A DNA stretch of 14,461 nt from an uncultured Collinsella sp. (lineage in GTDB: Bacteria; Actinomycetota; Coriobacteriia; Coriobacteriales; Coriobacteriaceae). The notes under the pieces are model-generated. The model did not search any database. It was not told where the DNA came from and saw nothing but the letters and a program-made list of their open reading frames with translations. This document shows positions 5,897 through 13,067 of the stretch, one piece after another; positions within the stretch are counted from its first letter, which is position 1; every line of letters begins with the position of its first letter. The stretch spans positions 1 through 14,461 of the forward strand of contig CAAENB010000135.1 in NCBI GenBank assembly GCA_900757235.1, given 5' to 3'. The translations under genes and the position numbers were made by a program.

Positions 5897-7318
5897 ATGG
5901 CTTTTACCGACAAACCCGAAAGCGCTAACGAGGCGCAGGATCATTCCCAGTCGCTCGACGACGGCGGCTTTTTCTCCCTTAACGACGTCATCATGGCCGG
6001 CAGGCATCAGCTCACCCGCTCCGAGCATCTCTTGGCTGCCGACACGCGCCGCAACGCCCGCAACCTACTCGCGAGCGCCAAGTTGCTCGCACTCGTCGTC
6101 ATCGTCTCGCTCGCCATGGGCGTTGCCGCCTGGGCGTTTTTGACCTCGCTGAATATCGCGACCGACTATCGCGAGCACCATGCATGGGTCTACGCCTTGC
6201 TTCCCGTTGTGGGCGTTGCCACCGCATGGGTGTACAAAAACCACGGCCTTGCCGCCAAACGCGGTAACAACCTGGTCATCGACTCCGCTCTGGGCACACG
6301 CCTCATCCATATGCGCATGGCCGTTCTCACCTTCGTCTGCTCCACGCTCACGCACCTAACGGGCGGATCTGCCGGTCGCGAGGGGGCCGCGGTGCAGATT
6401 GGCGGCACCATCGCCAGCAACATCTCGAACCTCGCCCACCTCAAAAAACATGACCACCACGACCTCATGCTCGCCGGCATCTCGTCGGCCTTTGGCGCCG
6501 TATTCGGCTCGCCCCTTGCTGGAGCTTTCTTTGGCATGGAGATGTGCTTTATCGGCAAGATCGACTACACCGCGGGCATCTACTGCCTGGTCGCCTCGTT
6601 TACCGGCTACTTTACGTCACTTGCCTTGGGAACCGAGTACGAGGCGAATGTCATCGCCAGCGTTCCCAACATGACACCGCGGACGGTTGTCATCGTTGTT
6701 ATCAGCGCAATTATCTTAGGTCTGACGGCACGCCTCTTTGCCTGGTCGGTTCGAACCGTCAAAAGCCTTTACGGTCGCTTTATCACCAATTACCTTACTC
6801 GCGCACTCGTGGGCGCACTCGTGGTTTTGGCCGCCTATGCCCTCCTTGACGCCTGGGACTACGCCGGCCTTTCCACGTGGCTTTCCGGCGCCGGATTTGC
6901 AGGCAACACCACCCTGGCGGACGCAGCCATCAAGTTGGTCGTCACAGCGCTTACCCTGGGCGCGGGCTTCCAAGGCGGCGAGGTCACGCCCCTGTTTGGC
7001 ATCGGTGCGGCGCTCGGCGGATGGATTGGCTGCCTCGCTGGACTCGACCCGAGCTTTATGGCGGCTCTCGGCATGCTCGGCGTGTTCTGCGCCGGCCTCA
7101 ACGTGCCCATCACCACCTGCATGATGGCCATCGACCTGTTCCACGGCACGGCCGCCGGGTTCTTTGTCATCGTGGCCTTTATCAGCTACCTAACCGGCGG
7201 ACACCGCGGCGTGTACCCCGCCCAGCGCATCATCTCACCCAAGCGCCGCTCGCTTATTGTGGATGAGGGAGGTACGGTAGCGGATGCTATCGAGCGCCAC
7301 AACGACCTGATAGAGTAG
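5897..7318 (+). CDS. CLC-family anion transporter, possibly of the fluoride/proton (CLC-F) type
   Basis: A membrane protein of 473 residues that moves a halide anion, probably as an anion/proton antiporter. The CLC core is clear: GSAGREGAAVQIGG (157-170) carries the gating glutamate Glu162, GSPLAGAFFGMEM (204-216) follows, and FQGGEVTPLFGIGAALG (358-374) is the GGxFxP region. The GSGIP selectivity motif of chloride CLCs is replaced by GNNLVID (123-129), with Asn where the coordinating Ser would be. GGxFxP reads GGEVTP. The position of the internal proton glutamate (E. coli Glu203) reads Met (GMEM). These departures resemble the fluoride-exporting CLC branch as I recall it. That assignment is tentative, and no fluoride riboswitch is visible upstream. 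About 60 hydrophilic residues precede the first membrane segment. The lipid kinase follows on the same strand 86 nt later and may share its transcript. Confidence 0.85.
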   Translation: MAFTDKPESANEAQDHSQSLDDGGFFSLNDVIMAGRHQLTRSEHLLAADTRRNARNLLASAKLLALVVIVSLAMGVAAWAFLTSLNIATDYREHHAWVYALLPVVGVATAWVYKNHGLAAKRGNNLVIDSALGTRLIHMRMAVLTFVCSTLTHLTGGSAGREGAAVQIGGTIASNISNLAHLKKHDHHDLMLAGISSAFGAVFGSPLAGAFFGMEMCFIGKIDYTAGIYCLVASFTGYFTSLALGTEYEANVIASVPNMTPRTVVIVVISAIILGLTARLFAWSVRTVKSLYGRFITNYLTRALVGALVVLAAYALLDAWDYAGLSTWLSGAGFAGNTTLADAAIKLVVTALTLGAGFQGGEVTPLFGIGAALGGWIGCLAGLDPSFMAALGMLGVFCAGLNVPITTCMMAIDLFHGTAAGFFVIVAFISYLTGGHRGVYPAQRIISPKRRSLIVDEGGTVADAIERHNDLIE

Positions 7319-7404
7319 ATGTAATTATCGCCGTGCAGCCACAATCGGGGCTAATTCGACCTGAGCGCGACCGCACTGTCATGTCACACGCCGGGAGTCG
7401 CCCC

Positions 7405-8367
7405 ATGCACGCAACTGATTTTGGTCGCACGCTCATCATCGCCAACCCAGCCGCCCAGTCGGGTGCGGCACGCGAAGTTGCCGAGCGCCTGCAACGCTTT
7501 TTGGACATGACTGCACGCGCATCCCAGTTTGACCTGGTGTTGACCGAGCGTATGGGACACGCCAAGGAGCTGGCCGCACAGGCTCAGGGCTATCGCACCG
7601 TTATCGCACTCGGCGGCGACGGCGTGATTCACGAGGTCGTCAACGGGCTTATGACGCAAAAGGAGGACGCCCGCCCCGCTCTTGCCGTCCTGCCCGTGGG
7701 CTCCGGCAATGATTTTGCCCAGACGCTCGGCATCAACGATTTCTCCGGCAAGGATTATGGCGCGCTGCTCACCTGCGAGCTGCAGCGTCAGGACATCGGG
7801 CGCATTCGCTCGTGGAGCCCTGCGAGCGGCAGCGGCGAGGCTACCGTTGAGTACTACGACCAGACGCTTTCGGTCGGCATCGATGCCGCCATCGGCCTGG
7901 GCACCACTGAGCTGCGCAAAAAGACCGGCTTGACGGGCGCGCCGCTCTACACCCTTTCGGGACTTGAGCAGTTTGGCCTGCGCTACCGCAACTACCCCAT
8001 GACAGTCAGCTTTGACGGCGCGCCCGCCGAGCGCGTGAGGGCGATCATCATGGCGATTCAGCTTGGTCCTACCTATGGCTCGGGCTATCGCATCTGCCCC
8101 GATGCCGACCCCTGCGACGGCATGCTCGACGTCTGCTACGCCTGCGGCCCCGTCCCTCGCGCGGTAGCCCTGCCTATGTTCCTTTCGGCCAAGGACGGCC
8201 ACCATACCAAGTTGCCACCGGTTCGCATGCGCCGCTGCCGCCATGCCGAGCTAACTTTTGAGGAGCCCGACTACCCCATCCAGGCCGACGGCGAGCCCGT
8301 TGACGCCTCGCGCATCGAGGTCGACGTCCTCGGCAGCGCCCTCCAAGTTTGGCACCCTACCCGCTAG
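7405..8367 (+). CDS. Diacylglycerol/sphingosine kinase-family lipid kinase (DagK/YegS type)
   Basis: It phosphorylates a lipid such as diacylglycerol at the membrane face using ATP, recycling it into phospholipid. The protein has 320 residues from the ATG at 7405, which has GGGAG 7 nt upstream; the upstream GTG (7333) and ATG (7381) have no such site. The catalytic domain shows the family pattern: IIANPAAQSG (11-20), the nucleotide-binding ALGGDGVIHEVVNGL (68-82) and LPVGSGNDFAQTLG (96-109). The C-terminal domain has PDADPCDGMLDV (232-243) and IQADGEP (292-298), the usual cap of the fold. The true lipid substrate cannot be read from sequence. Its stop lies 21 nt from the stop of the convergent release-factor-like gene, with no obvious terminator between. 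Confidence 0.9.
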   Translation: MHATDFGRTLIIANPAAQSGAAREVAERLQRFLDMTARASQFDLVLTERMGHAKELAAQAQGYRTVIALGGDGVIHEVVNGLMTQKEDARPALAVLPVGSGNDFAQTLGINDFSGKDYGALLTCELQRQDIGRIRSWSPASGSGEATVEYYDQTLSVGIDAAIGLGTTELRKKTGLTGAPLYTLSGLEQFGLRYRNYPMTVSFDGAPAERVRAIIMAIQLGPTYGSGYRICPDADPCDGMLDVCYACGPVPRAVALPMFLSAKDGHHTKLPPVRMRRCRHAELTFEEPDYPIQADGEPVDASRIEVDVLGSALQVWHPTR

Positions 8368-8388
8368 CAAGGCCAGCGGGGCAATCGA

Positions 8389-8769
8389 CTACTCGTCACT
8401 GCTCGGCTTGCGGCGGTTGGCCTTTTTGATGGCGTTGAAGTGCTTGTCGTTGAGTCTACGCTGGCGGGAGCGCTGGGGCACCTTGGTCTTTACGCGTCGG
8501 CGCGGTGGACGCCCGCGACGCTCGAGCTCGGCGCGTAGTTTGCGCAGGCAGCTCGCGCGATTCTGGAACTGGCTGCGGCTCTCGCGCGCCGTCACGGTAA
8601 TCCCCGAAGGGATATGCTTCATGCGCACCGCCGAGTCCGTCGTGTTCACGCCCTGGCCGCCCGGACCCGTCGCGCGAAACACCTGGACCTCGCAATCACG
8701 CGCCAGCTCCTCGGCCGACATCTCGGCATAGCGCGTATACTCGTGCCATCCCATCTTGTTCTCGTCCAT
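8389..8769 (-). CDS. Release-factor-like GGQ protein, probable ribosome-rescue peptidyl-tRNA hydrolase (ArfB/PrfH-like)
   Basis: A 126-residue protein with only the peptide-release domain of class I release factors: RATGPGGQGVNTTDSAVRM (32-50) contains the catalytic GGQ (37-39), and GITVTARESRSQFQNR (56-71) is the other conserved stretch. There is no stop-codon-reading domain. The C-terminus (about 86-122) is strongly basic (RRGRPPRRRVKTK, SRQRR, KKANRRK), like the tail ArfB inserts into the empty mRNA channel. The likely role is hydrolysing peptidyl-tRNA on stalled ribosomes. The ATG at 8767-8769 has GGGGAGG 7 nt upstream. A strong palindromic terminator ends xpt just before it, leaving only about 20 nt for a promoter after the terminator's T-run, so it may depend on read-through. 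The exact subfamily is unsure. Confidence 0.85.
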   Translation of the reverse strand: MDENKMGWHEYTRYAEMSAEELARDCEVQVFRATGPGGQGVNTTDSAVRMKHIPSGITVTARESRSQFQNRASCLRKLRAELERRGRPPRRRVKTKVPQRSRQRRLNDKHFNAIKKANRRKPSSDE

Positions 8770-8789
8770 ATCAACACCTCCCCTCATAC

Positions 8790-8824
8790 AAAAAATGTGA
8801 CAAAGGGACAGTCCCTTTGTCACA
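8790..8824 (-). terminator. Perfect 29-nt palindrome acting as a terminator for xpt; copy 2 of the intergenic repeat
   Basis: TGTGACAAAGGGAC-A-GTCCCTTTGTCACA at 8796-8824 is a perfect 14-bp inverted repeat with a single central base. On the minus strand it is followed directly by TTTTTT (8795-8790), giving a textbook Rho-independent terminator about 30 nt after the xpt stop. The same sequence, degraded, lies at 242-270. It is therefore a dispersed repeat that serves as a terminator here. Confidence 0.85.
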
Positions 8825-8852
8825 TCGCATACCAATCGCTTGTGTCGCGCGC

Positions 8853-9431
8853 TTAGGCGAAGGTGATCTCGCCGTTATCGCAGTCCATATCGGCGATACG
8901 GGCCAGGCTCTCAACGCGGAAGCCGCGCTCGCGGAGCTTATCGCCACCGCCCTGGAAGCCCTTCTCCACCGCAATGCCAATGCCGGACACCTCGGCACCC
9001 GCAGCCTCGCAGATCTTGATAAGACCCTCGAGCGCACAGCCGTTGGCCAGGAAGTCGTCGATAATCAGGACCTTATCGCCCTCGGAAAGGAAGCGCTTGC
9101 CCACGATGACGGGGTACTCCTTCTGCTTGGTAAAGGAGTAGATGGTCGTAGCGTACTGCTCGCCGTCGAGGTTGATGGACTGTGCCTTCTTGGCAAAGAC
9201 CACCGGCACGCCGCCAAAGTGCTGAGCGGCAATGCAAGCCATGCCAATGCCCGAGGCCTCGATCGTCAGGATCTTGTTGATCTCGACATCCTTGAACAGA
9301 CGGGCCCACTCGGCGCCCATATGGTCGAACAGCTCAACGTCGCACTGGTGGTTGAGGAAGGCATCAACCTTAAGGACGTTACCGGCCTTTACGATGCCGT
9401 CATGGCGAATACGATCCTCAAGCTCCTGCAT
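8853..9431 (-). CDS. xpt: Xanthine phosphoribosyltransferase
   Basis: It salvages xanthine by joining it to PRPP to make XMP, in the cytoplasm. At 192 residues it is the same size as B. subtilis Xpt and similar along its whole length: LKVDAFLNHQ (20-29), KILTIEASGI (53-62), PVVFAKK (76-82), YSFTKQ (98-103), the PRPP loop VLIIDDFLANG (121-131), IGIAVEKGFQ (151-160) and RVESLARI (172-179). The ATG at 9429-9431 has AGAAGGGG about 7 nt upstream. It appears to be a single-gene unit, with its own promoter upstream and a strong palindromic terminator downstream. In many Firmicutes xpt is under a guanine riboswitch, but the short leader here (about 50 nt) has no room for one. It sits downstream of an MFS exporter with no evident functional tie. 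Confidence 0.95.
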   Translation of the reverse strand: MQELEDRIRHDGIVKAGNVLKVDAFLNHQCDVELFDHMGAEWARLFKDVEINKILTIEASGIGMACIAAQHFGGVPVVFAKKAQSINLDGEQYATTIYSFTKQKEYPVIVGKRFLSEGDKVLIIDDFLANGCALEGLIKICEAAGAEVSGIGIAVEKGFQGGGDKLRERGFRVESLARIADMDCDNGEITFA

Positions 9432-9486
9432 GGCGCAACCCCTTCTCGCGGCAACGATACCGCGCGATTAATAAACGTTGTTCGAT

Positions 9487-9492
9487 AGTCTA
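9487..9492 (-). promoter_or_regulatory. Likely extended -10 element of the xpt promoter
   Basis: TAGACT preceded by TGG (a TG-N extended -10) on the minus strand, 55 nt upstream of the xpt ATG. The -35 region is G-rich and not consensus. The rnpB promoter has the same extended -10 layout. Confidence 0.45.
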
Positions 9493-9510
9493 CCACGGAC
9501 CGACCCCCGC

Positions 9511-9557
9511 CCGTCCCACAAGCCACATCGCACCACAAACCAGTCTTTTTGGGACGG
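9511..9557. repeat. Inverted repeat between the MFS gene and xpt
   Basis: CCGTCCCA (9511-9518) and TGGGACGG (9550-9557) are perfect 8-bp arms around a 31-nt loop. It lies after the MFS stop and just upstream of the xpt promoter. No T-run follows on either strand, so it is not a clear terminator. Confidence 0.4.
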
Positions 9558-9589
9558 CGCGAATACGTGGCAGGCAGCCTCCCAACACG

Positions 9590-10894
9590 CTAATGGCGGG
9601 CGCGCATCTTCACCAAACGCACCATGGCGAGCGCAAAGCCCACAGCGGCCACAGCCATGAGCACGTAGAACACCGAGCGAAAGCCAAATAAGAACACATC
9701 CGAACGGCCTGCAACGAAACTGGTCACGGCCTCGCCCATCGCCACGCTCATCTGCCCATACAGGATATGCGACGCCGCCGTAATGCCCACTGCCATGCCG
9801 GCATAGCGCGCCAAACTGCCCAAGCTGCCCGCAAAACCGAGTGCCTCGCGCGGAGCCGAGCCCATATACAGCGAGTTGTTGGGACTCTGGAAAATCGACG
9901 TGCCGCACGACATAAACGCGACACAGCACACGATCACAGGGATGGAGGAGTGCTCGTCGAGCGTGCTTACCGCAAAGAGACCGCATACGTACACACCCAG
10001 GCCGACCGCCGTGGGGCCCTCGCAACCAATACGATCGGATATCGTGCCCGAAAGCGGGCCGATAAAAGCATTCACCATCGGAAGCGCCAAAAAGAGCAGT
10101 CCGGAAATGTCGGAACCAAAGCCATGGGCGTCCTGAAAATAGAACGGCAGGATAAACTCGGATGCGCCAATGCCAACGAATACGATGAGCATGCAGGCAA
10201 GGTTGATGGTGAAGGCCGAATTTGCAAAGCAGCGACGAGCGGCCTCGATCAGGGACATGGGGCGCTCGCCGGCCTCCGGCTTAACATGCGGCAACGTGTA
10301 GAGCCCCACGATAAACGAGATAACGCCAATGGGCAGGTTGATGAGGAAGATGCTCTCCCAGGGAAAGCTCGCCACCAGCATGCCGCCAAGCACAGGACCA
10401 CACATCATGCCGAGGGCCACGAAGGTCGCAAGGATGCCCATGGCACGGCCGCGCTCGCGCGCTGGAAACGACTCGGTGATGATGCCCATGTTGTTTGCCA
10501 TGGCCGCTGCGCAACCGACGCCCTGAACGATGCGCGCCAGAATAAGAACCTCGAGCGAGGCCGAAAGGCCACACAGCAGCGAGCCGAGCGTAAAAACGAT
10601 GACACCCAGCTGGAACACGCCCACTTTGCCGCGCACGTCGCCCAAACGACCAAACGGCAACATGGCCACGCACGTCGCAAGCAGATACACCGAGCTCACC
10701 AGCTGAATGCGATCGAGGCCCACGCCCAGCTCCTTTTGCATCACGGGCAGTGCCACGGTCACGACGGTCGAATCCAGACACGCCATAAACGTCATGATGA
10801 GCACGGTAAACAGAATCGCCCATTTGTTCTTGCCATGGGTGTCGCCCTCTAGGGCGATGTGCTCGCGGCGCAGCTGCTCTGCGGTTTTCTCCAT
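9590..10894 (-). CDS. Major facilitator superfamily exporter, DHA2 (EmrB/QacA-like) type
   Basis: A proton-driven exporter in the inner membrane, typically of drugs or toxic metabolites. The substrate is not predictable. The protein has 434 residues from the ATG at 10892-10894, which has AAAGGA about 6 nt upstream. An ATG two codons earlier lies against that site, and a longer reading runs through a terminator hairpin. The first membrane segment ends in ACLDSTVVTVALP, the DHA2 motif. The loop between segments 2 and 3 has GRLGDVRGKVGV, the MFS motif A. GVGCAAAMANN and GPVLGGMLVASFPWESIFLINLPIG (given here as family-typical segments) match the motif C and W-FxxNxP pattern. The length leaves room for 12-14 segments. 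A strong terminator separates it from metY upstream, so its promoter must lie in the short stretch between them, but none is obvious. Confidence 0.88.
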   Translation of the reverse strand: MEKTAEQLRREHIALEGDTHGKNKWAILFTVLIMTFMACLDSTVVTVALPVMQKELGVGLDRIQLVSSVYLLATCVAMLPFGRLGDVRGKVGVFQLGVIVFTLGSLLCGLSASLEVLILARIVQGVGCAAAMANNMGIITESFPARERGRAMGILATFVALGMMCGPVLGGMLVASFPWESIFLINLPIGVISFIVGLYTLPHVKPEAGERPMSLIEAARRCFANSAFTINLACMLIVFVGIGASEFILPFYFQDAHGFGSDISGLLFLALPMVNAFIGPLSGTISDRIGCEGPTAVGLGVYVCGLFAVSTLDEHSSIPVIVCCVAFMSCGTSIFQSPNNSLYMGSAPREALGFAGSLGSLARYAGMAVGITAASHILYGQMSVAMGEAVTSFVAGRSDVFLFGFRSVFYVLMAVAAVGFALAMVRLVKMRARH

Positions 10895-10920
10895 ATCCAT
10901 CCTTTCGAGTGGCCCAACGC

Positions 10921-10970
10921 AAAAAAACGGGGCCCCAATCGCCTGTAAACAGCCGCGATTGGGGTCCCGC
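10921..10970 (-). terminator. Strong Rho-independent terminator of the O-acetylhomoserine sulfhydrylase gene
   Basis: On the minus strand GGGACCCCAATCGC pairs with GCGATTGGGGCCCC (13 of 14 bp) around a loop that can form a further CTGT/ACAG stem. It is followed by CG and a run of seven T. It lies about 70 nt after the stop at 11039 and just upstream of the MFS gene. Confidence 0.9.
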
Positions 10971-11038
10971 CTACGGAATCGGAACGTAAAGGTCACCGAA
11001 GCCCCCTGTCGGCATCGGCGACTTATGCGAACGCTAGC

Positions 11039-12322
11039 CTAGCACTGCTCGAGCGCCTGCTCAAGGTCGGCAATCAGATCGGCCGTGTCCTCGAGGCCGC
11101 ACGACAGGCGCACCATGTCGGCGGAGATGCCACAGGCGATGAGCTCCTCATCGTTCATCTGACGATGCGTGGCGTTAGCAGGATGCAGGCAGCAAGTGCG
11201 GGCGTCGGCCACATGCGTGGCGATCTGGGCGAGCTTGAGGCTCTTCATAAAGGTCTCGGCCGCCGCGCGACCACCGTTAAAGCCAAAGCTCACGACGCCA
11301 CAAGTACCGTTGGGCATGTACTTCTGAGCCAGGTCATAGTACTTATCGCCCTCCAGGCCCGGATAGCTCACAAAGCGTACCTTGGGATGGCTCTGCAGGA
11401 ACTTGGCAACGGCCAGGCCGTTCTCACAATGACGCGGCATGCGCACATGCAGGCTCTCGAGCGAGCTATTCAGGAAAAACGCCGCCTGCGGGTTCTGCAT
11501 GGGGCCAAGGTCACGCATGAGCTGCGCGGTAGCCTTGGTGATGAAGGCACCCTCGCGACCGAACTTCTCGGCATAGGTCACGCCATGGTAGCTCTCATCG
11601 GGCGTGGTGAGACCCGGGAACTTGTCAGCATGGGCCATCCAGTCAAACTGACCGTGATCGACAATCACACCGCCCAGGTAGGCCGCGTGACCGTCCATGT
11701 ACTTGGTGGTGGAGTGCGTAACGATGTCGGCGTCCCACTCAAAGGGACGGCACATCACGGGCGTCGGGAAGGTGTTGTCGACCATCAGCGGCACGCCGTG
11801 GTCATGCGCGGCCTTGGCAAAGCGCTCAATATCGAGCACGGCGAGGGCGGGATTAGCGATCGTCTCGCCAAAGACGAGCTTGGTGTTGGGCCGGAAGGCT
11901 GCCTCGAGCTCCTCGTCGGTGCAGTCGGGGGCAACAAAGGTGCAGGTGACACCCATACGACCCATGGTGTGGGCGAGCAGGTTGTAGGTACCGCCGTAGA
12001 TGGCAGAGCTTGCGACCACGTGATCGCCGGCACCGGCCACGTTAAAGATCGCGAGGAAGTTCGCAGCCATGCCCGAGCTCGTGAGCATCGCGGCAGTGCC
12101 GCCCTCCATCTCGCAGATCTTGGCAGCGACCAGATCGCACGTGGGGTTCTGCAGGCGGCTGTAGAAGTAGCCCGACTCCTCCAGGTCAAACAGCTTGCCC
12201 ATGTGCTCGGACGTGTCGTACTTCCACGTGGTGGACTGGTAGATGGGCACCTGGCGCGGCTCCGCATCGCCCGGGCGATAGCCGCCCTGAACACACGTGG
12301 TACCGATGGTCTGCTCGCTCAT
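11039..12322 (-). CDS. metY: O-acetylhomoserine sulfhydrylase (O-acetylhomoserine aminocarboxypropyltransferase)
   Basis: A PLP enzyme of the Cys/Met metabolism family that makes homocysteine from O-acetylhomoserine and sulfide in the cytoplasm. The protein has 427 residues, the typical length of this branch (cystathionine gamma-synthase/lyase types are nearer 380-400). Hallmarks: YSRLQNPT (54-61), the phosphate-binding SSGMAA (82-87), VDNTFPTPVMCRPFEWDADIV (read as VDNTF at 181-185 with the PLP-contacting Asp182), and HSTTKYMDGH (203-212) with the PLP lysine Lys207. The ATG at 12320-12322 has AAGGGAG about 6 nt upstream. It is transcribed alone between its promoter and the terminator at 10921-10970. 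No SAM riboswitch or T-box is recognisable in the 230-nt leader region. A related homoserine-ester sulfhydrylase activity is possible. Confidence 0.93.
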   Translation of the reverse strand: MSEQTIGTTCVQGGYRPGDAEPRQVPIYQSTTWKYDTSEHMGKLFDLEESGYFYSRLQNPTCDLVAAKICEMEGGTAAMLTSSGMAANFLAIFNVAGAGDHVVASSAIYGGTYNLLAHTMGRMGVTCTFVAPDCTDEELEAAFRPNTKLVFGETIANPALAVLDIERFAKAAHDHGVPLMVDNTFPTPVMCRPFEWDADIVTHSTTKYMDGHAAYLGGVIVDHGQFDWMAHADKFPGLTTPDESYHGVTYAEKFGREGAFITKATAQLMRDLGPMQNPQAAFFLNSSLESLHVRMPRHCENGLAVAKFLQSHPKVRFVSYPGLEGDKYYDLAQKYMPNGTCGVVSFGFNGGRAAAETFMKSLKLAQIATHVADARTCCLHPANATHRQMNDEELIACGISADMVRLSCGLEDTADLIADLEQALEQC

Positions 12323-12553
12323 ATTTAGCTCCCTTGCCTGGGTTACATTTTATTCGGTTCACGATACCGCTACCCCGCACCCCTCTCAACCCATCCGCAA
12401 GGTAGGTTATTGGACAGAAGCATCGGGCTCATTCGCCCCACATCTTTAGTATTTGTCCGACAGAAAAACGGTGAGGTATGCATAAAGCTCTCGATGAACG
12501 AATGCGTCGGCAAGGGTACCATAGGCGGGTACACCACAAACAAGGAGACAACG
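12323..12553. other. Divergent intergenic region between metY and the C_GCAxxG_C_C gene
   Basis: This region must hold both promoters. On the minus strand TTGAGA, 17 nt, then TATCGT, or alternatively TAAAAT nearer the gene, could serve metY. On the plus strand TTGTCC (12457-12462), 18 nt, then TATGCA could serve the other gene. All are weak matches. I see no riboswitch and no small gene here. Confidence 0.35.
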
Positions 12554-13000
12554 ATGAAGCACATCGATACGACCCAGCTCGACACCACCGCCTGCCAGGC
12601 TCAGGCTGCCGAATACCACACCCGTGGCTTTAACTGTGCCCAGGCCGTCGCCTGTACGCTCGCACCAGCCGTCGGCCTCGATCCCCAGATTGCCTTTACC
12701 CTCACCGAGGGCTTTGGCGCCGGCATGGGCGGCATGACCGAAACCTGCGGCGCCATCTCGGGCGCCGTGGCCATCATGGGCTTCGTGATGAGCGACTGCA
12801 TGGAAAACCCCAAGACCAAGGGCCAGACCTACAAACTGTCGCGCGAGATCGCCAAACGTTTTGGCGAGAAGAACACGACGACCGTCTGCGGCACGCTCAA
12901 GGGCGTCGGATCGGATAAGGGTCCGCTCCGCAGCTGCCCCGGCTGCATCGACGATGCCGTCGAGATCGCCTGCGATATGCTAAAGCAGCTCGCCGAGTAA
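12554..13000 (+). CDS. C_GCAxxG_C_C family protein (cysteine-rich, probable redox protein)
   Basis: A 148-residue protein of a family known mainly by its cysteine pattern and of uncertain function. The cysteines are Cys28 in GFNCAQAV, Cys65 in ETCGAISGAVAIMG (the CGxxxG core), Cys112 in VCGTLKG, and Cys128/Cys131 in SCPGC. Cys34, Cys82 and Cys140 are extra. The spacing suggests metal binding or a redox-active disulfide, but that is inference. It has no signal peptide and no clear membrane segment. The ATG at 12554 has AAGGAG 6 nt upstream; the longer in-frame reading upstream looks non-coding. It is transcribed alone, divergent from metY and convergent with the YigZ gene. Confidence 0.88.
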   Translation: MKHIDTTQLDTTACQAQAAEYHTRGFNCAQAVACTLAPAVGLDPQIAFTLTEGFGAGMGGMTETCGAISGAVAIMGFVMSDCMENPKTKGQTYKLSREIAKRFGEKNTTTVCGTLKGVGSDKGPLRSCPGCIDDAVEIACDMLKQLAE

Positions 13001-13013
13001 ACGGCAGCAACAG

Positions 13014-13064
13014 AAAACGACGGCCGGCACGCTTGGGATCCATCCAAAAGCACGCCGGCCGTCG
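13014..13064 (-). terminator. Strong hairpin terminator between the converging C_GCAxxG_C_C and yigZ genes
   Basis: CGACGGCCGGC (13018-13028) and GCCGGCCGTCG (13054-13064) are perfect 11-bp arms that extend inward through two G-U pairs and GCTT/AAGC. On the minus strand TTTTCTGTT follows, so it should end yigZ transcripts. On the plus strand the stem has no T-run, so it is at best a weak bidirectional terminator. Confidence 0.8.
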
Positions 13065-13067
13065 CCG

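Noticed and set aside
9432..9590. Guanine riboswitch upstream of xpt
   Set aside because: No purine riboswitch core is recognisable, and the leader between the likely promoter and ATG is only about 50 nt, too short for one plus an expression platform.
9767..10852. Long plus-strand open frame opposite the MFS gene
   Set aside because: It mirrors the strongly supported MFS gene and is rich in His/Arg/Lys as expected for an antisense frame of GC-rich coding DNA. No ribosome site and no recognisable family.
11165..12328. Long plus-strand open frame opposite metY
   Set aside because: It is antisense to a full-length, well-matched PLP enzyme and has no family features of its own.
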